Counted from the first letter of the stretch, positions 1 to 11,692 are shown. The stretch: DNA of 64,000 bases from Cenococcum geophilum 1.58 (GCA_001692895.1 KV748230.1:992001-1056000), one strand, 5' to 3'. Made by a program: numbers and translations. The notes: generated from the letters alone by a model not told the origin.

Positions 1-360
1 CTTTTAGCCGAAATATAATACCGTAATTAAAACCTTCCTAAGAACCAAAGGTAAAGATTTAGAAATAGTTCCGGATATACTATAGGTAAAGTAATAGGGA
101 AGACCCTATAAATTAAAACTATAGGATTAAGTATAGGCATTAAGAACGGAAATATTTCGCTATTATAATAGGGATCCTAGAATTCTATAAGAGGAAGCCT
201 ATAGGGATCTATAGGAGAACTACTAGGGATACTGTTTAAAGAAGACGCCCTTTAAAAAGGAGTAAAAAAATCCCTTAGGAATAAAAGGAGAGTATCTAGC
301 CTAGTATTAGAGATATATAGTAAAGTTAATAGTATAAAGAGGAGCAAAAGGACAGCCTAT
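1..360. other. AT-rich degraded sequence, no gene
   Basis: No open frame and no recognisable protein in either strand. Base composition and the density of TA dinucleotides match the RIP-altered transposon sequence elsewhere in the window. The string ttttagccgaaat near the left edge recurs near 10783, which suggests a shared but unidentified repeat family. Confidence 0.5.
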
Positions 361-636
361 ATTAGCATTTTGTTGGGGTGCTAAGATCCTAGAGGCCTTT
401 TACTAGGATTTTAATTTTCCTAATTGTCCTAGTCGTCCTAATAGGCTCCTAATAGGCTCCTGCTAGGAGCTACTAGGATCTTAATCGTCCTAATTGTCCT
501 AATAGGCTCCTATTAGGATCTTTGATTTTCCTAATCGTTCTGTTAGGCTCCTAATAGAAAACTAGTATTTCCTAATTGTCCTATTAGGTTCTTGGCAGGA
601 TACCCCTTAAAGCAACACCCTATGTATACCCCTTAA
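361..636. repeat. Short-period repeat of a 9-bp 'tcctaattg' type unit
   Basis: The block is built of imperfect copies of tcctaattg, tcctaatcg and the related ctaataggctcc / ctgctagga segments. The same unit types recur at 2310-2520, so the two blocks are members of one local repeat family flanking the minisatellites between them. No coding potential is seen. Confidence 0.7.
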
Positions 637-644
637 GCTATATT

Positions 645-1066
645 ACTAAGGCTCTGTATAAGGCTCTATATAAAGCTCTACACGAAGCTCTATATAAAGC
701 TCTATATAAAGCTTTATATAAAGCTCTGCACAAAGCTCTATATAAAGCTCTGTATAAAGCTCTATACGGGGCTCTACATAAAGCTCTATACAAAGCTCTA
801 TACAAAGCTCTAAACGAAGCTCTATATAAAGCTTTATATAAGGCTCTATACGAGACTCTATATAAAGCTCTACGTATAGAGGCTCTATATAAGCTTCTGC
901 ACGAGCTTCTATACGAAGCTCTATACGAAGCTCTATATAAAGCTCTATATAAAGCTCTGTATAAAGCTCTATATAAAGCTCTATACGAAGCTCTATATAT
1001 AAAGGCTCTGCACAAGGCTCTGCGCGAAGCTCTACGTATAAAGGCTCTACATGAAGCTTTATATAA
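645..1066. repeat. 12-bp minisatellite, about 35 copies
   Basis: Imperfect tandem copies of a 12-bp unit close to aaagctctatat, with variants gaagctctatac and aaggctctgcac. Since 12 is a multiple of three, stop codons are absent from more than one minus-strand frame over the whole array. The result is two overlapping apparent ORFs of about 140 codons with tetrapeptide periodicity (Ala-Leu-Tyr-Arg and Ile-Glu-Leu-Tyr). These are best read as a by-product of the repeat and not as genes. Confidence 0.85.
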
Positions 1067-1184
1067 CACATATTACTATTAGGTCCCCGCTATATTCCTA
1101 ATAGCCTATACGTACCTCTGCCAAGTTACCCCTTAATAGCTACCTTATTTTTTACCCTTCCTTATATCCTCCCTACCTTAAGAG

Positions 1185-2055
1185 GCACTAGAACGGCAGC
1201 CAGTAAAGGACCGTTACTAGAACTAAACGACCGTTACCGGAACCAGACGACCGTTGCTAGAATGAGATAACCGTCCTAAAGCTAGACGACCGTTTAAACA
1301 ACTAGCCAGTAAACACCACAAACGATTTAATTAATTAATCGATCGAATTAAACTAGAGCTTTAATATCGGCCCATTACCAAATCGAATTAAGGCCTCCTA
1401 GGGAGGCACCCTAGATAACTACCGTTTAAACATACAGCTAGCGAACGGCTATAGAGAACGATTTGAATCAATTAGAGCCTTTAATTAGGCCGACTCCTCC
1501 CCTAAATTAAACCAAACACTAACGTAGGTAGGTAGGCAGGTAGGCAGGCAGGTAAGTAGGTAGGTAGGAGAGGACCGTCGCCAGAACTAGAGACCATCGC
1601 CAGAACTAGACAATAATTGCCCAAACAACCAGCCAGCGAACACCACAATTAATTTAATCGATCGATCAAATCGAACCAGAGCCTCGATATTATCTATTAC
1701 CGAATTAAATCAAATTAAGGCCTCTTAGGGAGGCACCCTAGACGACCACCATTTAAATATATAGCCAGCGAACGCCTACAGAGAATGATTCGAATTAATA
1801 TAATCAATCGCAATCAAATTAATACGATTAATTAACCAATCGAATTAAGCAGAGCCTTTAATTGGGCCGACCTCTCCCCCGAATTACAGATATAGACAGG
1901 TAGGTATAGATAAGTGGGCATGACAGGCATAGATAGGTAGGTATAGACAGGTAGGTACAAACAGGTAGGTATAGACAGGTAGGCACGAATAGGTAGGACG
2001 GTTAGACTGGCAGGACAAGCAGGTACTAGGCCTAATTAGAAAATTAATATATAGC
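1185..2055. repeat. Diverged tandem duplication with GGTA/GGCA microsatellites
   Basis: Two copies of a roughly 300-400 bp segment follow each other. Each begins with short repeats of the form gaccgttactagaac / gaccgtcgccagaac (about 1195-1310 and 1563-1615). Each continues through a shared segment containing ggcctcctagggaggcaccctaga or its variant and a shared tttaattaggccgac motif (about 1310-1500 and 1625-1880), and ends in a tetranucleotide tract of ggta/ggca (1525-1572 and 1893-2010). CpA dinucleotides are kept here, unlike in the RIP-degraded elements. Function unknown. Confidence 0.75.
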
Positions 2056-2309
2056 CAGCAGATTATCGGGAACACCGCCAATTAATAGTTTGGAGCCTCT
2101 ATAAGAGCCTTACCCCTTATCTTAATCAATTACTTAACGCCCGAGCAGACACAGACATAGACATAGGTGGTAGGTAGGAAGGATCGATTTAGATTATTTA
2201 AATTGCTTAAAGCATCGTGTATATAGAATAGGGCCTAAAATTAACCTAATTTATATATTTTAACTGCTATAAATACCGGAGTATTAATATACCTCATTTT
2301 AAAATCTAG

Positions 2310-2520
2310 AATTTTAATTATCCTAATTATCCTAATTGTCCTAATTGTCCTAATGGTCCTGATAGTCCTGGAGGTCCGTTTGGTCCGTTTGGTCCGGGTA
2401 GCCTCCTAACAGGCTCCTGACAGGAAACTAAGTATAAGGGTCTCCTAGAGATCCTGGCAGCCCTAATAGGAGCTATTAGGAGCCTATCAGTACTATTAGG
2501 AGGTATAAACATTTTCCTAA
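2310..2520. repeat. 9-bp tandem repeat block, second copy
   Basis: Tandem units tcctaattatcc / tcctaattgtcc grade into ggtccgtttggtccgtttggtccg and then gctcctgacagg. The first units match the block at 361-636. A 61-codon minus-strand open frame lies over it but is only repeat-derived (Gly-Pro-Asn-Gly-Pro periodicity). Confidence 0.7.
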
Positions 2521-4074
2521 TGTATAAAGAATTAGAAAATTTAAGGAATTATAAGGCACCTATAGGAATACTACCCGTTTATTATATATAGGGATTATAG
2601 TAGTATACTACGTTTATATAAATTATTACCAAAGCTTAGAATAAAGGCATCCCTAAAGTATAAAGTCAATTTCTAATAATAGGGTATCTTAGAGGTACCT
2701 AAAAAGCACTATATAAAGCTATTCTATAAGAAAAAGGAAAGAGCTAGGTAATAACTTAAATACTAGCAGTAGTAACAGGAGCCTCTTCTTCTATCTTAAC
2801 GTTATTATTAACGGTATTATTAGCTTCTCCATCCTTAGAAGTATTAGCACTTCTACTAATATTCTTCTTAGAACGACGGGTACTAAAAGGACTAGTATAG
2901 GTGGGAGACTAGCAAGGAGAATGTTTATCTTAACCTTTATTACTATTTTTAGTATCCCTAGGTTCTAAATTGGCGTCTAAGCAGGGATTAAAGAGACGTT
3001 AGCTAAAGAAGTTAGTATAGTTCCTAAGTAAGTCACTAGAGAAACTTACCTAGCTAAAGTAGCCCGCGTAAGAGTACGAATGTTATTATTAATAAGGGTA
3101 AGCTGTTTATATATGCGCTCCTAGATACTATATATTTAAGATTATTACGTCTCTATAGCAGTAGAAACCCTTATTAAATTAAAGAGTCTATAAGCAAGGG
3201 AAGACACCTTCTATCCCTACCTATTACTATTAGGATATTAGCGGAAATCTTAGATAGCGCGTTAGAGTTTATAAGTCTTATATATATAGATAGCGGGGAT
3301 CTAGTATAATTAGCGAAATTTAGAATAGGACGGAATGGGAAATACTAAGACGTAGGTTTTTCTCCTACTACGACAATAGAAGCACTTAGATTTATTTTTG
3401 CTAGAGTAAGGCATCTTATAGACGTAAGAAGGATCCTACGTAAGAGTATAAACGTAGTAATAATAGAATTTTAGGGAAACTACTATAGGAGCAACAAACG
3501 CTGTCTAGGGCGTTATTAGGAGAGGAATAACACTGCCGCCGGTTTAGGGACACGTAGAAGGACTATAAGCTATTATAAGAGAATACTTTAAGAAGTTAGC
3601 ATCGTTATAAGAAATAAGGTAAGGATCCTATTACTTATAAACGCGTTAAGAAAAGATAATAAGGTAGTAATAGAAGTACGGCTAGAGATATAGAAGCTAA
3701 AAGGTAAGATATAATAAAAATAGCCTATTTAAGAATAAGACAAATAGTATTATTAATAAAAGGACGAGTAAGAGATAATAAATTATAAATTAAAATAAAA
3801 GACGTTATTATTAAAGCCTATTTAGGTAAATAGGGTTAGTGGTTAGTTAACGCGTTACACTAGATAACCTCTAGATTTATTTATAATAAATTCCTAAAAT
3901 TAAAGAGGTAAATCCCACTAAATTTTTATTACTATTATTAAAATCCTATTATAAAAGCACTATAAGGAGCTAGGGTAGGAGAAGAGCAAAGGAATAAAAA
4001 ATAAAGTAAAGTTCCGCGCTAGTAAAGAGCTAGCAATAAGTCGCATTATAGAGTACCTTTCTACTAAGGGTTTC
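2521..4074. other. RIP-like AT-rich sequence, unassigned transposon remnant
   Basis: About 1.5 kb without an open frame. Stops TAA/TAG are scattered through all frames. No transposon protein motif could be recognised, so its class is left open. Nothing else is seen here. Confidence 0.5.
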
Positions 4075-4257
4075 TGTAAGCTTTGCAGTGTGTAGGAATT
4101 GAACAAGCGACTTGATTGTAAATTTATGGAAATCAAGAGGTATATATATATGAAATGGTAGCTGAAATGGGAACAGTGATCTGCAAGCAATATTGATCTG
4201 CAATCAATATATAGGGTGGCGTTAAGGCTGTCTCGGCAGCACCCATAATCGGTTACA
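4075..4257 (-). mobile_element. Solo LTR, relative of the Copia-1 LTR
   Basis: Read on the minus strand it begins tgtaaccga and ends gcaaagcttaca. It shares with the 235-bp LTRs at 11341 and 24858 the core gccaccc..atattg..tgcagat..cccatttcagct and the 3' end gcaaagcttaca. It is 183 bp, so shorter than those LTRs. The flanks gtttc (4070-4074) and gttcc (4258-4262) could be a 5-bp target duplication with one C/T difference. No internal element sequence adjoins it, which points to LTR-LTR recombination. Confidence 0.75.
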
Positions 4258-5257
4258 GTTCCCTAGTGGTTTTAGCCGGAACTCTATAAAAGCTTAGTAG
4301 AGGCGAAGTCTTAAAGAACTAAGACCTTAAAAGGGGAGGTAATTATAACAGAATCCCCTAGGAAGTACATATCCGATAAGACGGTAGGAGGTTTTATCTA
4401 TATCCTATCTATATTCTAGAAGATATAGTTAAATAGATTAAGGGCAAAAGGTTTTACTAGCGTCTTAAAAGGAATATATAGGAAGCTAGTTCCCCTCTAG
4501 AGAAGAACTAGTAATTAGTCTCTAAATAGAAGTGGTTAAAAGTATTTATCCTTTAATATATAAAACTTATTCTACCTTTAACTTACCTTTTACTTACCTT
4601 TAACTTACCTTCTACTTACCAGTAACACTGTTAATTAAATAATTATACGTTCTAGTTAGGCTGGCCTCTTATAGTTATAAAAGATTTTATCTAGCTTAGA
4701 TTAAACTTTACTAAATCTAGACTTACTCTTAGAGGTTTTTAATAGATTTATTATTAGCCCCTCCTTATATAGCTTCTAAGAGCCTTATAGCAACTTCCTA
4801 ATATCCTTCTTAAAGAAAATTGGTTTAGGGCTTTTAACTTTCTAACTTTAGGCCTAGGGAAGCTCTAGCTATAAAAATAGTATTAGTATTAGTAGCTAGT
4901 ATAGTTTCTAGCGAGGCTTAGGTCCTAAATTAGTATTTAAATTAAGTTACCTAAAGAGGTAAGCTTAATTAGTTTATAAGCAGCCCATATATTACTACTA
5001 TACTAATTATAGGCCGGTAGTCTTTTAGAAGGGTTTTAGTTAGGTCCCTAATTAGATATATTAGTATATTTCTCTAATATTTCTAACCTAAAGAAAGATC
5101 TTAGAGTTACCTCTGGCGCTTTATCTTTTAACTAGCTTAAGTAGGGCTAGAGGCGTTCTAGCTACTTTTAATAGCGTTGTAGCCGTTATAAAGGGTATTT
5201 ATATTTTCCTTAGTATTGTTAGTAACTATAGGCATATAAGAGTTTTTAAACTCCTAG
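4258..5257. other. Degraded sequence left of the Fot1-like element
   Basis: No open frame and no certain transposon domain. Around 4567-4622 there are imperfect 12-bp copies of cctttaacttac. The segment probably continues at 7009-7640, because the DNA transposon at 5260-7006 interrupts it at a TA. Confidence 0.4.
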
Positions 5258-5259
5258 TA

Positions 5260-7006
5260 AGCTCGGACCCAGGGAACTCGGTTGCCTCCCGAACTCGGTC
5301 ACCACACCAAAATCAACTTACCTATTTTCTCCACAACGAGTTAATTAATATAGACCAAAATTAGCAGAACTTATAAATGGCTATTGTAGATTCCGAATCT
5401 GGTGTTTATAAGCCTATGCGAAAAGCTGTGCTTATATATAGTGTCCCTTTGTCTATTTTAAGCGATTAATTAAATAGCAAGCTATTAACTTGATTTATAT
5501 ATATAATTAAGTCCTATATAGGAGGTCTTGTTTATAAATTGGATACTTAAATAGGACCTATAAAGATTTACTCCCTTATATTTATAATTCTAAAAAAATA
5601 GTAACTTAAATATTTAGTTAAATTAGTAATACTAAGCCCTTTAGTAAAATATAGGTAATTAGCCATTTTAATCAAAATCTTATTATTAAATATTAAACTA
5701 TATAGTTAATAGAAAAGATATAGATTAATAGGGCATAATTAAAGCAAATTTAAATGTTTTATAATCTTTATAAGAGGGGTAAAAGGGTAGGCTAATATAG
5801 AGGTAAAAAAAACTTATAATATAGATGAATTTAGAGTAATATTATATATATATATAAAACTAATTACTATAAGAGGTACCTATAAAAAGGAGGCTTTAAT
5901 ATAGTTACTAAATAACTATAAATATATATCTATTACAGGGGTAATATTTACTCCCAGTTAATTAAAAAAAATTTATTATTACTAATATAGTTATACTAAG
6001 CTAAAATGTCTTATTAGACATATATAGCCTTAAGAAATAATTACCTAATAAATTTTATTATATTTAGGTTATTTATTAAACTTTTTTTAAACTTAAAACT
6101 AAATTATTTAGTAATAAACCCTAATTGTTTTTACTTAATAGCTATATAAGCTATTATATAATTAAGTTTTTGTTAAAATATAAATTAATTTATATATAAC
6201 TTGTTGTTTTACTACTTTGTTTAATATAGTAACCTTTAAATTTATAATATTTCCTCTCTATTAAATATAAATATTAGGAGTAGATTATAAAGCTTATATT
6301 TCTTAATAATATAGCTTTAATTAAGAAGTACTACTTTACTAAGTATTACTATAAGACCTAAAGTGAAGGTCTTATAGCAAAAATAATTAAATTTAGATAG
6401 TATATCCTTAGTAATTATCTATAAAATCTATATAATGGCTTAACTTTTTTATAGGTTAAAAATAAAGATTTAATAGAGGGTTTAAGCCTTAAATGGGCTA
6501 ATAATAATTAGTTTAACATTATAGTTACCCTAAAGAAGCCCTATAATAGATATTAAATAGATTAAAGCCTTTATAATAGATATACCCTTAATTAAAGATT
6601 TAGTTATTTTTATAAAAAGTAAATTAATAACTTCAGCAGCTTATTATAAAGGCTATATATATAGACCCTTAAATATATAGCCTGCAATTATAACTTAAAG
6701 ACCTTAAAAGCGTAAAAATTTATAGGTAAGTACCTGTAGATCTAAATATAGACTCTAAATATAGAGATGGAATTAAGGAAGCTATAGAGGAGGTAGAGGA
6801 AAAATAGGCTAAAATAAGGGCAAAGGAGCCAAAATTAAAGCCTTATATTTTGATAGCTAGAAAGAGCGAAGTCGATATACTAAATAGCATGTAGGGGTAG
6901 ATAGTTAATTTGATTTAGTTAGGTGTAGATAGCTTCCAAAGTGTTACAACCAATTTTGGTGGGGTAACCGAGTTCGGGGGGTAACCGAGTTCCCTGGGTC
7001 CGAGCT
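5260..7006 (+). mobile_element. Fot1/pogo-like DNA transposon (Tc1/mariner superfamily), RIP-degraded
   Basis: The ends are inverted repeats. The left end starts agctcggacccagggaactc and the right end is its reverse complement, with about 27 bp nearly perfect and more similarity inward. Each end carries the motif aactcggtt/c..cc twice as a subterminal repeat. A TA lies on both sides (5258-5259 and 7007-7008), the target duplication of this superfamily. Around 5760-5960, plus frame, a degraded peptide with the pattern LYKRG..TYNIDE..RGT resembles the start of the DDE domain of fungal pogo-type transposases. Length (1747 bp) fits a full element. Stops throughout make it inactive. Class is secure from the ends; the transposase assignment is moderate. 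Confidence 0.75.
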
Positions 7007-7008
7007 TA

Positions 7009-7640
7009 TATCTAAGTATTAGGGCTTATTTAGCTACCCTATCTAGAGGTATATATTATTATAATCTTTTACTATTAGAGGGACCTTTTTATTTTAATAT
7101 AATAGCTTTATATAGGGTATTTATAGAGTTTCTATTTAGGCTATTGCGAGGTTTTAAGGGAAGAATAGTAGATATAAATAAAAAATATATATTAATAATT
7201 TAGTCTTTAAAGCTAACTACCCTTCTAGGGGGGGAGTATAAGGGGACATTATAGATAGGGGGCTATAAGGCGCAATTATAGGAATAGGATAGAATATAGA
7301 GGAGATAAATCCTTAAGGAGGTAAGGCCTCTAGGATTGTAAAGACTATATACTATAGGCACGTGCCTTTAATACATAACTAATAGCTATTTAAGGGGTAT
7401 TTAGGGGTTGTCCTAAGGGCAACCCAACGTAACTATAATAATATCCCTTATAGTATAACTAAGTATAGCAATCTTGTTAAAAGGAGACTTTTTTTATCTT
7501 ATTGTTAGGATCCTTTAAAAATAAGATATAAAGCTTTAAATTAATATACTACTAGTTAAATATTATATTATAAGTAAGTTTACTATTAGCTTTAATATAT
7601 AAGTATAAAGCCTACTTTAAAAGAATTTAAAGCTAAATAT
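7009..7640. other. Degraded retroelement-like sequence at the edge of the first gene island
   Basis: Contains a purine run ctagggggggag at about 7226-7237, which resembles a polypurine tract, followed by tataagggg, which could be an LTR start with TG changed to TA. No matching second LTR was found, so this remains a suggestion. No gene is seen. Confidence 0.35.
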
Positions 7641-8363
7641 AGGCTTAAGTATAGTAATCAAAGTTGTTTATTTATCCCTTGCACCGATGGGTGCCATCAA
7701 GCTCGTTTAGAGAACTATCAACCGTAAACGATCCCCCAACCCCTCAATCTCTCATCATGTCGACTTCAAAATTCGACATGGCACAACAAACTGGGCGGAA
7801 CAACCCTTTCGAGCCTCTAGAAAGCGGATCCGGAACTCTTCATTAAGAGCATTAAGCTGGGAGACTATTACGGAGGCCTGACGAGATCATAACGCAATCC
7901 TCACCAAGACTCCTTATTACCCTGGCGAAGCGTTTGGACTTATCACGCCCCTCCACAATAAAATTACAACTTTTCTACGGGATTCCTCTCTTACGTAATA
8001 ATTAGGACTATTGGTGCTATTGGTGCTAATCAAGCCACAACCAAGGATCGAGAGAGGGGAGTGAATCTTCACTACCCAACCGGGATCTCCGCCCGTGCAA
8101 AGCAAGCTTTTTAAGAGACAGTAGCTGCTTTCAATCAGAGTTCTTTCCGCCATAGTTCTTTCCTAACGTTTGCCTGTCTCAATAGTAGGAGGATTGCTCC
8201 GGATCCCCTCCCTCCTGTCTTTGCTATTCCATCACAAGTGCTTGGTAGGACGCGCTGAGTATCCATTACAAGCTTATCCAACCAACCTAAGAGAAAAATT
8301 GGACGTTGAGCTTCGTGAGGAGTCTGATTAGCATTGAACGACTATTACTTCTCTCACTTGACG
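7641..8363 (+). other. Island edge and 5' region of the CCCH gene, with a possible gene remnant
   Basis: Composition becomes normal (GC-richer, CpA retained) at about 7650. A CT-rich leader-like stretch (7728-7756) precedes an ATG at 7757 opening only 29 codons to 7846. This could be a first exon or a remnant, since no continuation could be built. From 8180 to 8363 the sequence is a plausible promoter and 5' leader of the downstream gene, with CT-rich stretches and an in-frame upstream ATG at 8334. Confidence 0.4.
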
Positions 8364-9191
8364 ATGAGCAACACTAAACGTGGCGGCATCTGTTTCCAGT
8401 ATAACGAGTCTGGTACTTGCCGGTTTGGATCGAGATGCAAGTTTACCCATGCCGAGTTCAAGAAAGGTGATAGCTCTAAGGCATGTACTAACCGTACATT
8501 TCCTCTCCTGAATTCTTCCTCATTTCCCTCCTTAGCCGTCTCGGCGTTCCTGCTAAGTCCATGGCGGAATAGTCTTTTACTCAAAACTCGAAACGACTTA
8601 AGACGCGATCGAAAGCAAAGCGTCGAGGAGAACCACTGCCTGCGGACCATATCGATAGTTTCTTCGCTGAGCATTCGGACTTTGACTATGATTCATCAGC
8701 ACCAATATGGACGGAGTTCAATCGAATGTGTGATGCCTTTGAATGGGATAGTGATGATTACGAGATGCGGGAGGCGAGGCGGCAGTTCAAGTCGGCAATG
8801 GTTCAGCAGTTCAACGACCTCTATGGTACAGATGAGGAAGACCTAAATTCGTGGCAGAATCTGTGCCACATATTGAATATTGAACCTGTGCCTGAGGGTA
8901 TAAAGGAGTGTCGTGAGGTGAGCATTTGCCGCGTTCCATTGATTACGACTCGAAAACCCCTTTGGAATGGCTGAGACTGACGATGATCAGCGAGTTCGTC
9001 AGACACACGTGAATCTAGTGGACCTCGTGGACACTCCGCGAACAGGAGCATCGGTAAAGGTTTTCCCAAATCTTAAGAAGTTGCGGGACTATACAATCAA
9101 GAATGAAAAGTACTTCCCTAAGGAGGATGCATATGCTGGCGGCTTGCTCCGATTCTTGCTTCGAGAAATCCTTAATTCATATGAGGGATAA
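8364..9191 (+). CDS. CCCH (C3H1) zinc-finger protein, three exons
   Basis: Predicted join 8364-8480, 8573-8917, 8991-9191, giving 220 residues. Residues 10-29 form a C-x8-C-x5-C-x3-H finger (C10, C19, C25, H29), a class that usually binds RNA. Exon 2 encodes an acidic, aromatic-rich stretch; exon 3 a compact C-terminal domain (NLVDLVDT near residues 160-167, ending LLREILNSYEG). The whole resembles C3H1 hypothetical proteins of ascomycetes; function is not established. Intron 2 (8918-8990) is canonical, gtgagc to cag with a ctgac branch site, and keeps phase. Intron 1 (8481-8572) needs a GC donor (AAG|GCATGT) to stay in frame. No GT donor nearby gives an open join, so the alternative is a frame-disrupted gene. 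The ATG at 8364 was chosen because the finger follows at once; an in-frame ATG at 8334 would add ten residues. Confidence 0.65.
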
Positions 9192-10250
9192 AGTACAAGC
9201 GGCACTTCGACAGCAAATATCCGGATAGGTCTCCTCACACCAAACGTCCAAGCAGACGACAACCCATCCCCAAGCTCGACCACTCCAAAAGCGCAGGCTC
9301 CCGGGATATCCATCCGCAATAGCTTCAACCTCCGCTTCTTCACCTCCGATCCGATCTACTGGGACCCAACAACTCCCACCCAGTTCCCATCCCAATCACT
9401 ACCACAAAGTCTCATATTCCTCACCTCTCCTTATTCCTTTATCTCCTCAACACACCTGACTTACTCCCCACACCTTCTCTCCTCTTCCGTAAGATGCAAC
9501 TCTTCACACCACCAGGGCTCCCAACGATAACCTTACTCATTCATTTATCGCGATATGCTTATGCTTATGAAATGGTATGGATACGATATTAATCTTATAA
9601 ATAAATGAATATTCATAAGCTTATGAATATATGATTTGGAGCCTTGGCCACGTGAATATTGAGCGAACGGAGTGTTTAAAATTATAGATAAGAAGTGGGA
9701 TTGTATTAGGATGGAGGAGGGAGCTATTAATGAGCTTATTAGTTTGAGGGGCAGAAGGGGGGTGATAATTTAGTGGGACTCCGAGGACAATCGCTTCCCT
9801 TAATACCTTGCCAAGCCTGATAATATTGCTTATTAAGTCATTATCGCGATAATTAATATCTCGAGGCCTTAATCATATGAATACGATAAGTAGTATAAAT
9901 ATACATTTATTCATTACTAGGAGCCATACACACCACCCGACTCATTAAGAAGAGCTGCCCTACGGAGTTTTGACCTGTCATAGGAAAGAACAAGACAGGC
10001 TAGTCGGGGGCATTTGGTGAAGAATCTGAGAGGAGTTCTGAGATTTATGTTGACGAGGAGAATTCTAGGGATGGGGCTTGAAGTAGAGGGTAGAGATCGG
10101 TTTTGGGAGAGCGGGATGTTCGAGGAGAGTGGACTATTTGAGGATGAGGAGGAAATAGTAATGTTGAGAACAAGTACTCTGGAGAGGGAGGAATGAAGTA
10201 TTTGTAATTAGATGAGTGATTCATGGTATGATGCGAGGGAGTTTGATCTT
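9192..10250. other. 3' flank of the CCCH gene; intergenic island sequence
   Basis: CT-rich, CpA-retaining sequence to about 9530, then AT-richer. A 60-codon purine-rich plus-strand frame (10014-10196) has low-complexity Glu/Arg composition and no recognisable family, so it is not called. No gene is seen. Confidence 0.5.
9609..9630. repeat. 22-bp perfect palindrome
   Basis: The 22 bases centred between 9619 and 9620 (core attcataagcttatgaat) read the same on both strands. It lies about 420 bp downstream of the CCCH stop codon and could form a cruciform or hairpin. A role as a terminator is not shown. Confidence 0.6.
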
Positions 10251-11335
10251 TGGTATTGCGATTAAATCTAGAATGAAACCAGTACCAGCCGCACTTGAGA
10301 GTTACCTAAAAGTAATTAAAACATGCATAGGAAGACCGCCTGCGACTAATAGATACGCTGCCTAAGCCCTCGGCGATCCGGGATTTATAAATTATCATGG
10401 AGGTTCGTGTGGGGGACATTCACATATCTGTCTAAGATAGTGTGTTCCTAAGGAGGGTCCTTAATATTAATAATAGTCAATCTATCCATGTAATAGCTAG
10501 CACCCGTCACGCGTTCTAATAGTCATAGTTCCCGCAGTATCCACACTCCTTATCGCAGGCTGTAAGATCCCTTATAGGTTTATAGTTATAACAATAAGGG
10601 GTTTATACAAAATCCACCTCTAAAGTTTCGTTTATTTTAATATCTACCTCCTACCAATTAAGGCTTAATAGCTTTATATAGCGTAACGCCAATTTAGCTT
10701 AGTATAACGCCAATCTATATAGTAATCTATAGGCACGTTGTTTTAGGAATTTAACAAAGCTTAGCGCGTTATATCCCCGCGTTTTTAGCCGAAATTTTAG
10801 TAAGATGTGTAGAACACGGTCTTTCTAATTTTCCTACTATATAAGGCTTGATTTTATATCCTATATAGAGTCTCTATATAGGGTTTTAGTATTTTAGCGG
10901 CAATAAACCTCTCCTAAGTGTCCTCTATACCGCTTAATAGTCCTCCTATATATTCTTTAGTACCCTTTCTTAGCTAATGCTACTTTGTTACTTAATTTAT
11001 TATTACTTAATCTAATAGAGATCTAGAGAGCCTATTAGTAAGTAAGTTAGTAAAATCTTAAGATCTAGTTATACGATAGTATTGTAGTTATTTAGATACC
11101 CGTTATTAGTTATTATAATAACTATTATTTACTTATTTATATATATATTATATAAATATAAATATAAAATAGTAGTTAATAAGTTTAATAACGTAGTAAT
11201 TATAGCTATTATGATTATTAAACTATAGGTGGTATAAAAAGGTATATTTTGCTAAATTTCGCTAAATTTTGGTGGGGAAAAGCGTGCACGAGCCGTTGCC
11301 TACCTCTAAACTCTGAGGACCTTAACGTACCAAGG
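10251..11335. other. Return to AT-rich degraded sequence
   Basis: From about 10560 the sequence again shows dense TA and stop codons and no open frame. The short stretch just before the Copia-1 insertion (11281-11335) is less degraded (agcgtgcacgagccgttgcc). No protein family could be recognised. Confidence 0.45.
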
Positions 11336-11340
11336 GATAA
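11336..11340. repeat. Target-site duplication GATAA, left of Copia-1
   Basis: gataa directly precedes the 5' LTR and is repeated directly after the 3' LTR at 25093-25097. It defines the ends of a 13.75-kb composite insertion. Confidence 0.85.
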
Positions 11341-11575
11341 TGTAACCGACTACCGACACTGCGCTGAGACATAAGATTACCGCTTGGAAGGCTCCAAGAC
11401 GGCGTCAACGCCACCCAATATATTAGTTGCAGATTAATATTGGTGGCAGATTACCGTTCCCATTTCAGCTATCTATTACCCCATTACTTCTACCTTCTTT
11501 GCGTATATATAGAGCCTCTAGAGCTACATTCACAATTAAGTTATTTATTTAATTCTTCGCACTGTAAAGCTTACA
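11341..11575 (+). repeat. 5' LTR of Copia-1
   Basis: 235 bp, TG..CA ends. It contains a TATA-like gtatatatagagcc at about 11501. Compared with the 3' LTR it has roughly a dozen differences, nearly all transitions and mostly CA to TA in this copy, so this end was hit harder by RIP. Confidence 0.9.
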
Positions 11576-11692
11576 GTTATAAGCCTAGATCGCACTACCT
11601 GCTGACCAATTAATCTACTACCTTATTTAAGAAGTCACTACTTCTACTACCTTTGCAGTGTTTTGAGCTTCTTTACCTATTAAACGAACGGA

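Noticed and set aside
645..1066. CRISPR-like array
   Set aside because: Units are 12 bp, contiguous and without spacers; the genome is fungal.
638..1071. Two overlapping minus-strand ORFs of 141 and 143 codons
   Set aside because: They are created by a stop-free 12-bp tandem repeat and have no non-repetitive sequence.
7226..7640. Complete LTR after a purine run
   Set aside because: No partner LTR and no target duplication could be found in the window.
10014..10196. 60-codon purine-rich ORF
   Set aside because: Low-complexity Glu/Arg composition, no neighbours or signals that support a gene.
11576..11620. tRNA gene after the Copia-1 5' LTR
   Set aside because: The resemblance is only to part of a tRNA and on the complementary strand, as expected for a primer-binding site.
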